DNA of 64,000 nucleotides from the NCBI GenBank assembly GCA_028564705.1, contig JAPXFQ010001133.1, positions 2,990,001-3,054,000 of the forward strand, given 5' to 3'. How positions within the stretch are numbered: position 1 is the first letter of the stretch; every line of letters starts with the position of its first letter. Positions 1 to 12,667 of this stretch are shown piece after piece. The notes below the pieces were generated by a model. The model saw nothing but the letters and a program-made list of their open reading frames with translations, ran no database searches and was not told where the DNA came from. Position numbers and translations under genes: made by a program. The stretch is from Apricaphanius iberus. Lineage: Eukaryota > Chordata > Actinopteri > Cyprinodontiformes > Aphaniidae.

Positions 1-1122
1 AGCGTATTTCATCATCTGGAAACCTGCTAAATATTATTACTGTCCTTTTTTCTTCTATTTCTGCAGCCTACAGTGCTGCACATATTAACCATGCTGATAG
101 ATTTTTCATTCACCGCCATGTAGCGCTGATCTGTTGATAACAGTCAGCTAACAACAACAGTAGTTAGTGGGGGAGATTCGTCTTCCTGCCCTCCAGAGAG
201 AAGTTTGGGTGCCTGATGTCACGTTTCAACGTGTATATAAATGTCCTCCCTACAGTGTGCTCTGACGTGATCATGTACGTTGATGATACGATTATCTTTA
301 CCTTTGGGAAAAATGAGCTAGAGGTTGCTGACAAATTATGAAAACATATGAAAAAAGTAGCAGAATGGTTGCAGACGTCATGCCTGACCTAAAATGATGA
401 TAAAACGTCTCAATGTTTAAAAAAAAAGAATAATAATAAATTACAACAAACTCTAGAAATTCAAGTAAATGGACAAAAAAAATCTAAAATGTAAACGAAA
501 CAAACTATTTAGGTCTAATCCTTGATTCGAACCTTGGTTTTAAAATTCACATTTAAAAAACATGGTAAACAAATTGAAATTTTACTTGATGAACTATAAA
601 CATATTAGAAACTCATTTAATACAGAGGCCTCAAATACCTACCTCAATACTATGATTTTTCCAGATTTTCTGTACTGCATGTCTAGTTTTTCTCAGGTGT
701 GTAAAATATCATTAATACCACTTAAATCATATAAAAGGGCCATAAAATTCATGATTAAAAAGCCTCGTCAATACCATCACTGTAAAGTACAAAGTACATA
801 TAACAGTCTGAGTTTCGAAAACCTTATTAAATATAATACAATTTCTGCCCTGTTTAAAATAATCCATAACATCGCTGCTCCCCCTTTGAGAACATTTTTC
901 ACACTCAATTCAGAGAGAATCTCTAGAACCACACGGTCGGCAATCAGAGGAGAGTGCAGCGTTCCAAGACGCAAATCTGCATGTGGTCAACAATCTTTTT
1001 CTTATAAAGCAGCGAGCCTTTGGAAAAAACTCCCAAACGATATTAGTTCATGCACAAACTATTGTAGATTTACACGCCTGACCAAACAGTGGTTATTATC
1101 AAAGCAAACCTGTGTGCACTGA
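1..1122 (+). mobile_element. Decayed non-LTR retrotransposon (LINE) 3' part
   Basis: The catalytic box reads YVDDT near 280-295, followed by stops. An open stretch at 562-1122 encodes the C-terminal RT extension typical of fish L2/CR1-like LINEs (IIHNIAAPPLRTFFTL, RTTRSAIRGEC, SYKAASLWKKLPNDI). The copy has several in-frame stops and no endonuclease. It lies in the ctdsp1 intron in sense orientation. Confidence 0.7.
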
Positions 1123-1209
1123 ATGACTGTGAAATGAACGCTGTAAACTGAGTGAGGGAATGATAGTGCTTTTATGATGTGAGCTTCTGTGTATTATTCT
1201 GTATATATT

Positions 1210-2790
1210 TTATTAACTTTTGTAAGTATAACATCAACCTATCCAGGTTAATTAGCTTCAACTAAATGGTTTATAAACGAAATATTTAATTTCTAAATGT
1301 TTAGCTTCAAACTAACTATCTAGTTAATAAGCTAAATATTAATAAAAATATTTAGCACATTGTTCTTGTGGTTAGCTTCTAACTAAATAGTTATTGAGCT
1401 AAATATTTAGTTTACAAGCTACATATTTAGCTTCAAATCTAAATATTTAGTTAATAAGTTAAACATTTAGTTAAATGGCAAAATATTTAGCTTCACGCTA
1501 ACTATTTAGTTAGAAAGCTAAATATTTATTTTAAAAGCTAAATATTTAGCTGTAAACAAGCTACCTATTTAGTTACAAACTAAATAAATGATGAACTAAA
1601 TACTTAAATGGCAAAATATATAGCTTCAAAGAAAAGGTTTATCAACAATATTTAACTTTTAAATATTTAGCTTCAAACTAACTAGATAAGCTAAATATTT
1701 AGCTTATCTAGTTAGTTAATAAGCTATCTATTTAGTTAAAAACTAAATAGATGATGAACTAAATACATAAATGGCAAAATATATAGCTTCAAAGAAAAGG
1801 TTTATCAACTAAATATTTAACTTTTAAATATTTAGCTTCAAACTAACTAGATAAGCTAAATATTTAGCTTCTGACTAAATAGTTAAGCTAATTATTTAGT
1901 TTGAAAGCTAAATATGTATTTCTTTGTTTAATAAGCTACATAATTAATAAGTAAATAAACTAAATATTTAGCTTCAAACTAAATGTTTTAAAAAGCTAAA
2001 CATTTACCTTCAAAATAAATATCTAGTTAATAAGCTAAATATTTAGTTAAATTGCCAAATATTTAGCTTCAAACTAAATAAGTTGTTATTAAGCAAAATA
2101 TTTAGCTGTAAAGAAAACATTTAGTTAAAAATATAAAAAATTAAATATCAATTCTTTAGCTTCAGACTAAAGAGTTAATCAACTAAATACTTAAAAATCG
2201 TTGACACGCTTCATATTTGCTTCTAACTAGTTAAGAAGCTAAATATTTTGTTAATAAGCTAAATATTTAAATAGCGAAAATATTTAGCCTCAAACAAAAT
2301 AACTAACTTCTAATAAAATATTTAGTAATTATTTAGCTTCTAAGTTAAAAAACTAAATGTTTAACTTCAAACTAAATATTTAGTTAAATTGCTAAATATT
2401 TAGTAGTAAACAAGTTAATCAGCTAAATATTTAAGTTCTAACTAAATATTTAGCTAAAGGGTAAATATTTAGCTTCTAAATAGTTAGTTAATGAACTAAA
2501 TATTTAACTTCTAACTAAATGTTATGGTAAAAAGGAAAATGTTTAGTTTCAAACTATTTAGTTAATAAGCCGAATATTTAGCTTCTAACTATTTAATAAG
2601 CTAAAAATCTAGCTTCTAAATAAATGATAAGCTAAATAATTTGTTTTAAAGCTAAATAATTAACTTAAAACTTAACAGTTGGTTAATAAGCTATATATTA
2701 GCTCTAAACTTAATAGTTAATAAGCCAAATATTTGGCTTAAAACTAAACAGTTAGTTAACAAGCTTAATAATTAGATTCAAGCTAACAGC
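1210..2790. repeat. AT-rich degenerate array built on AAATATTTAG
   Basis: About 1.6 kb of irregular repeats alternates TAGCTTCAAACTAA, AAATATTTAG and TTAATAAGCTAAATA. The core AAATATTT is palindromic and many unit joins are too, so it can fold on itself. It lies wholly within the ctdsp1 intron, ending about 550 nt before the penultimate exon. Period is irregular (about 25-45 nt). No ORF. Confidence 0.8.
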
Positions 2791-2799
2791 TCATACCAT

Positions 2800-3344
2800 G
2801 TTTTAACCTGAAATGTTGATACATGTCAGGAGAAAAATAAACCACGAAAGAGAGCTTTTATCTTGGCAGTCAACTTCTGCTTATTAAAAAATTTGCATAT
2901 TGGCTAAAGATTTAGCCAGCCAGTTTATTTTGCTAGCTAAATCCGTACTTCAGGGATGAATAGTTAATTTGCAAACTAAATATTTATCTTGTTAACCAGA
3001 TGTGTAACAAAATATTTGTTTGAAGGTTACATTTATAAATAAATAAAAAACTTGGATGTATATTTGATGAGATATAAACTTCTTCTATCCTTTTATGACG
3101 ACCTAAACAACCTACGTTATTGCTGTTATTTTTTTTGACTGTTTAACTTCACAAATGGAACCCCATAGATCCCTACTGACAAACCGACATCAGGAAGGTT
3201 TGTAACTTCTAATGATCTTATGGTGCGTCAGATTGATGATGCTGTTATTTCCCCTCCTTGGTGTGTGTTAGCAGGAATATTTCAGAGCATCAAGCGGTTT
3301 GTCCTTAGCCCAGTCTCGTAACGTCTCCCTTGTCTTTCCATCAG
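2800..3344. other. ctdsp1 intron remainder
   Basis: Unique AT-rich intron sequence ending in a pyrimidine tract and the CAG acceptor at 3342-3344. No other feature recognised. Confidence 0.6.
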
Positions 3345-3530
3345 TATGCTGACCCGGTCTCTGACCTCCTGGACAAGTGGGGCGCCTTCCGCTGCCGCCT
3401 CTTCAGGGAGTCGTGCGTTTTCCACCGAGGTAATTACGTCAAGGACCTGAGCCGCCTGGGTCGTGACCTAAATAAGGTCATTATTGTGGACAACTCCCCC
3501 GCCTCCTACGTCTTCCATCCCGACAACGCG
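3345..3530 (+). CDS. ctdsp1: ctdsp1-like penultimate coding exon (partial gene)
   Basis: This exon encodes 62 residues, beginning [15 protein letters not shown] and ending [14 protein letters not shown], part of the HAD/FCP1-type catalytic domain of a C-terminal-domain small phosphatase. The family dephosphorylates Ser5 of the RNA polymerase II tail and silences neuronal genes with REST. The DxDGT nucleophile motif lies in an upstream exon outside the window. The DNSP segment is the conserved downstream Asp motif of the fold. The exon is bounded by a CAG acceptor and a GTGAGT donor and is phase 0 at both ends. I chose CTDSP1 over CTDSP2/CTDSPL because the next exon reads [12 protein letters not shown] and has a CTDSP1-like tail. 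Paralogue choice is from memory of the family. Confidence 0.93.
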
Positions 3531-3644
3531 GTGAGTCAACACAAACCCCAGTTTTTTAACTCATGGAATTTGCTTTTCGCTCGTCTCATGTTTTGGAGAG
3601 TTGGTGATTTCTGATTGTATGCTAAGCATGTTTTTCCCGTAAAG

Positions 3645-3773
3645 GTGCCCGTGGCCTCCTGGTTCGACGACATGTCCGACACTGAGCTGCTGGATCTCAT
3701 CCCGTTCTTCGAGAGGCTGAGCAAAGTGGACAATGTCTACTCAGTCCTTAAGCAACAAGGGACTCCGAGCTAA
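3645..3773 (+). CDS. ctdsp1: ctdsp1-like last coding exon with stop
   Basis: This exon encodes 42 residues ([12 protein letters not shown]... to LKQQGTPS) and the TAA stop at 3771-3773. It joins the previous exon in phase 0 across a 114-nt intron (3531-3644) with GT-AG borders. It completes the C-terminal helix of the phosphatase domain. Together the two exons give the last 104 residues of the protein. The gene points toward obsl1, so the two are convergent. A 3' UTR must follow; no poly(A) site could be fixed with confidence. Confidence 0.93.
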   Translation: MPVASWFDDMSDTELLDLIPFFERLSKVDNVYSVLKQQGTPS

Positions 3774-5010
3774 CGGAGTTCCGATCTTCATCTCAGCCCT
3801 GAACAAAACGGCTTAGAAACAAAACCAGAAATCCAGAAATTAAAAAAAAACAAAAAAACAAACGGAAATATGAACAGAGGAGCGAGGCTTGAGCTCCAGC
3901 CGTCACTGGCCACCAGAACCCAACGAGCCCTCACCCTCCCACGATCATACCAACCTCATGTTGGGGTGCTACACTGCCATCTTCTGGTTGAACACTGAAC
4001 TGCGCCTCACATCAGCTGAATTAATGAATGTTTAATGATGTTTCCCACGGTGTCGGAGAACTTCCCCTAGCAGAGGTTAGCAGCCATGACCCCTCTGGAC
4101 TCCACATGGGTGCTGGAGGCACATTTCTCCACAGAATTCGCCTTTAGAATGATTGGGAAGGATTTTTCTTTGTTGTTTTTTGGAAAGGTTTACATGAAAA
4201 ACACACTTGGTCCCTCCAAGCGACATCTACGCACTTCAGATTGTTTGTATCTCCTCAGCATGTGGGTCAGCGTTATCACACACCAGCGTTTTTAGAGAAA
4301 TCACACCAGTGTTAAGGTTGATTGCAGCTGTAAGAGTTGAAAATATTAAGACTTCACTGATTGGGCAGCAGTTTACTGTTTCATGTGTAGTCGAGAGTGC
4401 AAATATTCACTGCAGATTGTTTTTGCACAATTTTGTGCGCAAACCTGGGTTAGAAAATTGCAAGAAAAATCAACAAATTTGAGATTTTTAACGAGCAAAA
4501 AAGTGAATCTGTTCTGATGAACCTGGAAAAAAGAGCTGCTCTCATTGGTTCCGGGGTTCTTTGGTTTTCAGGGGCAGGTAGAAGACGTATTGATAAACGT
4601 CATGACCAGTTGACCCCCGAGGGTTAAAAGGACCAGAACTGTCTTCCAAACCCAAACCAGGAAACCTGTCACTGTTGACGGTGCATCACAGCCGTGTCAG
4701 ATTTGTTCCTCGCTTTAAAGCCACGCACAAATGATGAACTTTTTCTGTTTTTCTTTTCTTGTTCCTTCATTCAACAGACTGTATTTAACAGACAGGAGAA
4801 GGTTCAGCTCTGGTTAAGCAGTTGGCTTGTAGTATTTACTTCCCTAAGCGGTACTTATAGTCTGGAGGCAAGTTTGTTCAATGGAATATTAATAAGTTTG
4901 TAGACAAGAGAAAAAGATTTTATTGGATTAAATTTCACCCCAAAAACTAAGAAATTTTAATATTAACTTCACATATTTCCCAGAAAAACTTGGATCTTTT
5001 CCGGTTGTAG
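3774..5010 (+). other. Presumed ctdsp1 3' UTR and flank
   Basis: Directly follows the ctdsp1 stop. The short open stretches here show no family resemblance. The UTR end is not defined. Confidence 0.5.
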
Positions 5011-5019
5011 AAAAATCAA

Positions 5020-5730
5020 AGCTAATTATTTAGCTTATCAACTAAATATTTAATTTGAAGCAAAATATTTACTTAGCCAGCTAAACTGGCTAGCCAAATA
5101 TTTTGAATTATAAAATTTAGCAGCTAACACCAAAAGAACTTGGAAGTTCTCCTAATGTAGAAAAGTTTAAACTACATATTTAGCTTATTAACAATATTTC
5201 TTTTTAAATTAGATATTTAACTTAGCTAGATATTTACTTTTAAACCAGATATTTAGCTTGCAAAATATTAAGTTTCAAGTTAAATATTTAGTTAGCATGC
5301 TTATTTCAAAGCTAAATATTTGGCTTATCAACTAAATATTTAGTTAGCTTGCTAAGTATTTAGTTTAAAGACAAATATTTAGCTTATCAACTAAATATTT
5401 ACTTTGAAAATGGCAATATTGAGCTAGCAAGCTAAACTGGCAAGCTAAGCACTTTTAATTAAACGTTTAACTTGGAGTTAAATGTTTAGTTTAAAGCCAA
5501 ATTATTTAGCTAGCAGGCTAAACTTGCTAGCTAAAAACTTCTTATTAAACATTTTGGTCAGAGTTGAATATTTAGTTTGAAGCTAAACATTGAGCTAGTA
5601 AGCTAAACATGGAAAGCTAAGCACTTTAAACATTTAGCTTAGAGTTAAATATTTAGTCAATAAGCTGAATAATAAGATTCAAACCAGATATTTAGTTAAT
5701 AAGCTAAAAATTAAGCTTCAAACTAACAGC
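5020..5730. repeat. Second AAATATTTAG-type array
   Basis: The same vocabulary as the intronic array (AACTAAATATTTAG, AGCTAGCAAGCTAAAC) for about 700 nt. It lies downstream of ctdsp1. A short remnant with the same words recurs at about 7405-7460. Confidence 0.75.
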
Positions 5731-5739
5731 CAACAACAA

Positions 5740-7976
5740 TCAGCAGAAAAAACTTGGATGTCAAGATGATGCTCATTAAAATTAAATATCTTAAATGTAC
5801 AACTTTTGAGTTTTTTTCTTAAATATATTAAATTAATCTGAGTTTTTCGTGGAAATTTTCTCCCTATTTATTTATTTTTCTTTTATCTACATTGGCCCCA
5901 ATACTCACTAAGTTTGGGACTCAATTTGGGGGAGTGTAAAGTCATTTGTAGCAAATAATGGTTCAGTCCAGGTTGAAGGGATAAATCCACCTTGAAGCCA
6001 TTCAACACTATTGTTTTGTAAGAATCCTAATCTTCCATACGTAAATGGATATATTATTAAATGTGTGATGTAGCGCAACCATGGTAACCTTTACCATTTG
6101 TTGAATTTGAAACGTATTCACAAGCAACTGTATTCGTGACAACAAAAATATCCACTCTGAAAGCATTGTGGGAAGTGTAGGAAATCATTTACTAGCTGGT
6201 GACGAGGTCCAGCTGATTTGAGATTTAACATGTGTACCTCGTCCAATCTCAGCCTCTTTGAGATCATTTCTCTGGTCTGTTTGGATAAAGAGCAACATGG
6301 TCTCCAACTGTCCGCTGTTCCATGATTGCGATGACAATGGCCTGTAATGACACTGATGAATGAAAGCGGTGGGTCAGACTACGAGCCTGGGTTGCAGGCT
6401 TTGGATGCAGCGGGGGATTAAGAGTTATTCAATTATTTTTATATGTAAACAAAAAAAAAAGAACTCTTTTCAATCAAGATAGCTTGTTTTTGATTACTTA
6501 CAGATTTTTATTTCGTATTTCACCCAGGAGCGGTTATCTGATACAATATTTATAGTATGTTTTTCAATCAGCGCTTTTGTTTTTTTAAGTCAGACTTGGT
6601 TGGATACCTCTTATGTTAGCAGAATATGGATCAGAACCACCCACAGATAACTAAAAATATAATACGTAATACTATTTTAGGCACATAACAGGGCAACTGT
6701 TTTAAAATGTGTTTCAATGTAAGCCACATGACGTGTGTTAGATTCAGAAAAAACGCTTTTAAATTCATTGGCAAAGTATTTATAGGAACATTAAATCGTT
6801 TGTCATCTGATAACATTTATAGTATTGCGTCACTATGGGGGCCCATTTGCTGATACTGTACTTCTTACACATTAATAGATATGTATATGTTGTTTTGCAC
6901 AATAATAAAGCAAACAAATTTCATTAATATATATGGAATATTCATTTTATTGTACTCATGATTCAATAGATGTAACCTAATTTTTGAGTTTTGCTGTTTT
7001 ATCATACCAAATAATGGATGAAAGTATGTTATATTGCCATTTTTTTCTCTCCTATAAATGCTCATGGAAAGATGGTCCAAGTGCTACTTTGTGAACCGTC
7101 TTCTATTGAAGAGGATCAGTGGAACATTAAAGTACACGTTTTACAATCCTGACAGCTTTCCAGCTTGAAAATTCAGCATTTCTTTTTATCTTGAAATACA
7201 AATATATACTTCAAACAAACCTTAAATCTACAGTTGTTGGCCTTTATTGTCTGCATGCCCCCAAATGTTATATCTCTTTGCATGAGGTGGTCATTTACAA
7301 AGTTACAAAGTCAAAAAAAAAAGAAAAATTTGGGTTATTTTGCCTGTTATAAGAGGGAAAAAAGGCGGTGCAAGTCCTGTTTGCATTCATCTTTTTTATA
7401 AATGTCAGTTTCAAGCTAAATACTAAGTTAGCAAGCTAAATATTTGGCTAGCTAGATCAGTATATAGCTACAAAACGGGTGTGGCTATAGGTATCCAAAT
7501 AACAATTTTCCTAAAGGTGTCATTTACTGTTTTATTCTGTATTTTTTTGTGTTTTCTGATTGGAAGAATGTGTCGGTTTGTGTGGAAAAAATTCCTATCA
7601 CTACTTTTAGTGTATTCCAGTTCAGCGTGGCAGTGAGCATGGAGAATCAGCACGATTTGGGGTCTTGCTCATTAAGATTAATGACATGCAAGTTTCTGTC
7701 TTGTGATTGGCTAACTGCAACACAACTTTTACACTGTCTCTGTTCGCTAAAATCAGAAAAGTGTAATCTAAAACTAAAAATATGTCGGTATTTAGCCATA
7801 GATGGAGTTTACCACCCAGTTTAGAATGTATTCCCAAACAAGACCATATCGCAGCACTGAGGCCGTTACCAGCCTCAACAGTGAGCCTCGAGTCAAAGCT
7901 ACACTGGATGAGCTTCTCTATCCCGCAAGGCGGACAAGAATTCGGCGCTGCACTCTTCGCTACTGAGGTAAACAAT
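5740..7976. other. Intergenic, no gene recognised
   Basis: AT-rich intergenic sequence with scattered short ORFs on both strands and no recognisable domain. It contains the array remnant near 7405-7460. Confidence 0.5.
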
Positions 7977-9874
7977 AGCTGTGTCCGAATCCAGCGGCTG
8001 GATCCTTCGAAGGCCAGATTTGTCGGCCAGTTACGTCACAGCGCCGCGACTAGGACTGTCCAAATTCAAAGACTGCTTCAAATGCGGCCGACGAATCCGG
8101 CCGACTTCTCCCCGATTTGAAGGACCGTTGCGGTGTATCCTTCGCTGGTCTACATATCCCAAGATTCATTGCGGGCTGAACGGGAGAATTTTCTTCCAGC
8201 AACATGGCAGACGAAGCAGCAGACGAAGCGAGAGAGGAGCACAGTTTTAGATGTAAGTATATTAAAACCTGGCGGTTCAAAAATTAAAAACTTAAAGCGG
8301 TTGTTTTGTTTTCCGTTTATTGTTGGCTTAGACATGTATTTTAATATTTTTTTGGAGGTTGAAGATTAAATCCAGTTACACAGCTTATGCTCTCTTATTG
8401 AGCCTCATACAACACAGAACCTGTGATCTGCTGTGAAAACTATAGTTCTGCATTCTTAAATCAATAAAGTTGTCACGTTCCTCTCCTATTTATTTTCTAT
8501 CTAATGAGGAAAATTCAGGAGGAGATGTATCTGCATGAGAAATTAATCCCTTGCCGGAAAAAAAAATTGAGCAAAAAATAAACCTACTGTTTGTATATTT
8601 GCAAAAGCGCAAATAACATAATTTATGACTGATCACTTTAACAAATATAGATTTCATAAATGTTGTTGTGTTGCTCTTTTTGTAAACTGTGTTTATTGTC
8701 TTCTTGTTTAGGATATGAAGCAGCAAAGGGAGACTGGAGAGGAGAGCAGGGACCGAATGGATGGACTGTTTTTTTTTTCATTCATGTTTTTGTCACATTT
8801 TTTATTTAGGTGTTCGATGGTTGTGAATAAATGAATTTCTAAAAATGTTAAATATCATGAAGTCATTTCATTAAAAGTTGTATTAGTGTTTTTAAAGAAG
8901 CTTACGTTGAACAGTTTAAAATAACATAACATACTGGCATTAGGATAAGTTTTTGTGTATAAATGACCTCTTTAAGCTTAATTAGAATAAACGGGCAGTG
9001 TTGCTGGATCAGTTGAATACAGATTAATTTCATATTTTCTGGTTGACGAGGGGAACATCATACAGGTTGGTCTGCAGAGAGAGTTTAGGGCAGCTTCGTC
9101 ATGCTGTCCACTGCATCCATCATCAGGTTACAGGCTGCTTAAGTCGACGTGCACAAAAGACAAGTTTTTCCAACCAGAGAGCCCCACAGACCTCCAGCAG
9201 CTTCATCTTCAAGCTCATCCCAAGAGGCAGCTGTGGAGAAAAGTGTTATGACCTGCAGTTTTGTTAAAACACAATGTTAGTTATTGTTGCAGTGGTTGTT
9301 TACAAAAAACAATTCAGTTTATTTAGGAAGAGCCATTTTGGAATATGCTTGGTAAAAAAAATCATAGATATATAAAATCAAATTAGAAAATGCTGTTTTG
9401 ATCCAAAAGGCATATATAATTTTAAGCTCACAAAGAATTTTAACAGTTAAAATGAATATAAAAAATGTAATATTACAAATTTATACATTTGATCACTAGT
9501 CATTCAATTACAGAACCTATCATGAGAGTAGCTATCTTAAGTAGTAACCTGGATTAAATAAAATGATCTTGATATGATGATCTCTCAGCCAGAGATATAA
9601 AACATGGCAGTCAGTAAAACTTGTTCCTCTAGAGTAAAAAAGGTGAGTAAAATACTGGGGAATATTTCTTGCTTTGCCAGCTGGTTTAGCGTGATTGCGG
9701 TTGCTAGGCGACAGGACGTTCGGCAAAGTGGGGGCGGGAATTCAACTGAAGGCTAGACCGTCCAAATTCACAGCCGTTAACATCCGGTCTACCCGGACGA
9801 CGAAGGACCCAGCCCACGTAGACCGAGTAGACCGGGTCCTTCGAAGGATCCAGCCGCTGGATTCGGACACAGCC
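7977..9874. mobile_element. Non-autonomous DNA transposon, ISL2EU/Harbinger-like
   Basis: Terminal inverted repeats of about 37 bp begin AGCTGTGTCCGAATCC on the left (7977) and mirror GGCTGTGTCCGAATCC on the right (ending 9874), with one mismatch. They are flanked by AT on both sides (7975-7976 and 9875-9876), a 2-bp duplication as I recall for ISL2EU-type elements. Inside, an exon-like start MADEAADEAREEHSFR at about 8204 is followed by a GTAAGT donor. No transposase survives. Superfamily assignment is tentative. Confidence 0.7.
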
Positions 9875-9974
9875 ATTATATGTTTCTTTTCCTGTGCTTA
9901 GTAATATGCTTAATTTCAGCGGATGGTCTCGTCTGATCTGCAGTCTGAGCAGGGAGGCTCATGGCAAGCTCCAT

Positions 9975-10341
9975 AGGCGGCTGGGAGATTTAGCTACCGG
10001 TAGATTTAGCTAATGGGAAATTCAGCTACCAGGATAGTTAGCTAATGGAAAATTTAGCTACTGGGAGATTTAGCTACCGGTAGATTTGGCTACCAGGAGA
10101 TTTAGCTACCGGGAGATTTAGCTATGGGGAGATTTAGCTACCAGTAGATTTAGCCACCAATAAATTTAGCTATCCGGATATATGGCTACCAGTAGATTTA
10201 GCGAACAGGAGATTTAGCTACCAGTAGATTTGGCTACCGGGAGATCTAGCCACCAGGAGATTTAGCTACCGGGAGATTTGGCTACCATCAGATTTAGCCA
10301 CCAGGAGATTAAGCTCCCGGGAGATTTGGCTACCTGGAGAT
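9975..10341. repeat. 16-bp minisatellite, left block
   Basis: Tandem degenerate units of about 16 bp, consensus GAGATTTAGCTACCRG, about 22 copies. Variants replace GAG with TAG and GCTACC with GCCACC. The array continues at 11001-11488 and 12668-12690 after two insertions. Confidence 0.9.
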
Positions 10342-11000
10342 TGTTGGGATTTTTTCTCTCTTCTTATCATGTATTTGAGGATAAACCTTGCTTTCCAATC
10401 TGGACTGCTTACTGATAATCTTTAAAGGACCCCAACTGTCCTCAGCGAGATCTTTGAAGAGCCTTTACCCAGAACAGAGAAAAGAAACAACACACACAAC
10501 AGAATTCTGTTTTCAATGCGCACCTGAATTCAGCTGGAGCCAAAGCAGCATATCTGCAATGACTGGCCTCCTTACTGGGGCAGCACGTTTTTATTTCCAG
10601 CACAACAACAAAGAATTACAGTGAACACCTCGTATTTTTTCACAGTTTAGACTCAGTGACATGCCTTTCCACATACATATGAATGGTCAGCAGAAGAATT
10701 ATAGTTTTCCCATAGCTTTTGCTTCCCCAAGACCTTGAATAGTTCATGTGTGAGTTATGTTTCTCATTATCCCAGCACAGCGTTTGTAACTCCCTTTTCA
10801 CTCCTTGTTTCTGCTTACACTCAGCTTTGTTCTCCTAGATAACCACCTGTCACAGACACTGAGTTTTCCCACTATCACAGATTCACAAAATTGTAATTGA
10901 GTATATGACCCTTACAGATGTATATGTTCTTACTACTTCACTACACACAAAATGTTTACCCAAATATATGTAAAGCATATAAAAGTATTAATATTATTCA
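10342..11000. mobile_element. Solo LTR inserted in the 16-bp minisatellite
   Basis: A 659-bp block starts TGTTGGG and ends ATTCA. It is flanked by AGAT on both sides (10338-10341 and 11001-11004). Removing the block and one AGAT restores array sequence. TG...CA ends plus a 4-bp duplication indicate a solo LTR of a Gypsy- or ERV-type element; no internal region is present. Confidence 0.7.
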
Positions 11001-11488
11001 AGATTAAGCCACCTGAAGATTTAGCTACCGGGAGATTTGGCTACCGGTAAATTTAGCTACTGGGAGATTTAGCTACCGGGAAATTTAGCTACCGGGAGAT
11101 TTAGCTACCAGTACAATTAGCCACGAGGAGATTTAGCTACCGAGAGATTTAGCTACCAGTAGATTTAGCCACGAGGAGATTTGGCTACCGAGAGATTTGG
11201 TTACCAGTAGATTTAGCCACCAGGAGATTTTTGCTAACGGGAGATTTGGCTACCTGGAGATTTAGCCCACTGAAGAGTTAGCTACTGGGATATTTGGCTA
11301 CCGGGCGATTTAGCTACCAGTAGATTTAGCTACCAGTAGATTTAGCTACCAGGAGATTTAGCCACCGGGAGATTAGGCTACCGATAGATTTAGCTACCAG
11401 TAGATTTAGCCATCTGGAGATTTAGCCACTGGGAGATTGAGCTACCGGTAGATTTTGCTAACTGGACATTTAGCTACCGGTGGATTTA
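11001..11488. repeat. 16-bp minisatellite, middle block
   Basis: Continuation of the GAGATTTAGCTACC array, about 30 units, between the solo LTR and the Tc1 element. Confidence 0.9.
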
Positions 11489-12667
11489 CAGTCAGGTCCA
11501 TAAATATTGGGACATCGACACAATGCTAACATTTTTGGCTCTATACACCTTGGTGTAATGGATATCAAATGAAACAAACAAGATGTGCTTTAACTTCAGA
11601 CTGTCAGCTTTTATTTGAGGGTATTTACATCCAAATTAGGTGAACGGTGTAGGAATTACAACAGTTTGCATATGTGCCTCCCACTTGTTAAGGGACCAAA
11701 AGTAATGGGACAATTGGCTTCTCAGCTGTTCCATGGCCAGGTGTGTGTTATTCTCTCATTATCCCAATTACAATGAGCAGATAAAAGGTCCAGAGTTCAT
11801 TTCAAGTGTGCTATTTGCATTTGGAATCTGTTGCTGTCAACTGTCAAGATGAGATCCAAAGAGCTGTCACTATCAGTGAAGCAAGCCATCATTAGGCTGA
11901 AAAAACAAAAGAAACCTATCAGAGAGATGGCAAAAACAGTACGCGTGGCCAGATTAGAGTTTGCCAAACAACATCTAAAAAAGCCTTCACAGTTCTGGAA
12001 CAACATCCTATGGACAGATGAGACCAAGATCAACTTGTACCAGAGTGATGGGAAGAGAAGAGTATGGAGACAGAAAGGAACTGCTCATGATCCTAAGCAT
12101 ACCACCTCATCAGGGAAGCATGGTGCTGGAAGTGTCATGGCGTGGGCCTGTATGGCTGCCAGTGGAACTGGTTCTCTTGTATTTATTGATGATGTGACTG
12201 CTGACAAAAGCAGCACGATGAATTCTGAAGTGTTTCAGGCAATATTATCTGCTCATGTTAAGCCAAATGCCTCAGGAACAAGCAGGAACTAAAGACTGTT
12301 GCAGTAGAGGCCTGGCAGAGCATCACCAGGGATGAAACCCAACGTCTGGTGATGTCTATGTGTTCCAGACTTCAGGCTGTAATTGACTGCAAAGGATTTG
12401 CAACCAAGTATTGAAATGTATAAGTTTGATTTATGGTTCTTATTCTGTCCCATTACTTTTGGTCCCTTAACAAGTGGGAGGCACATATGCAAACTGTTGT
12501 AATTCCTACACCGTTCACCTGATTTGGATGTAAATACCCTCAAATAAAAGCTGACAGTCTGCAGTTAAAGCACATCTTGTTTGTTTCATTTGATATCCAT
12601 TGTGGTGGTGTATAGAGCCAAAAATGTTAGCATTGTGTCGATGTCCCAATATTTATGGACCTGACTG
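11489..12667 (+). mobile_element. Tc1-like transposon, internally deleted
   Basis: Inverted repeats of about 220 bp (11489-11711 and 12448-12667) begin CAGTCAGGTCCATAAATATT. The element is flanked by TA (11487-11488, 12668-12669), the Tc1/mariner target. Excising it restores the 16-bp array (GGATTTA + GCTACTAGG). A transposase remnant lies between the repeats. Confidence 0.95.
11831..12292 (+). pseudogene. Tc1-type transposase remnant
   Basis: The open stretch starts within the helix-turn-helix (MRSKELSLSVKQAIIRL) and jumps to the catalytic domain (FAKQHLKKPSQFWNNILWTDE, with the first catalytic Asp in LWTDETK). It loses sequence again after LSAHVKPNA. At about 153 residues it is less than half of a normal transposase (about 340). 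A further transposase-like stretch lies beyond the stop (AVEAWQSIT). Not functional. Confidence 0.9.

Noticed and set aside
460..468. TTCAAGTAA, identical to the 5' end of miR-26, in a ctdsp1 intron (CTDSP genes host miR-26 in vertebrates)
   Set aside because: The match stops after nine bases, there is no hairpin partner, and the word lies inside a decayed LINE. The real miR-26 intron should lie upstream, outside the window.
4086..4482. Short ORFs downstream of ctdsp1
   Set aside because: No domain and located where the ctdsp1 3' UTR should be.
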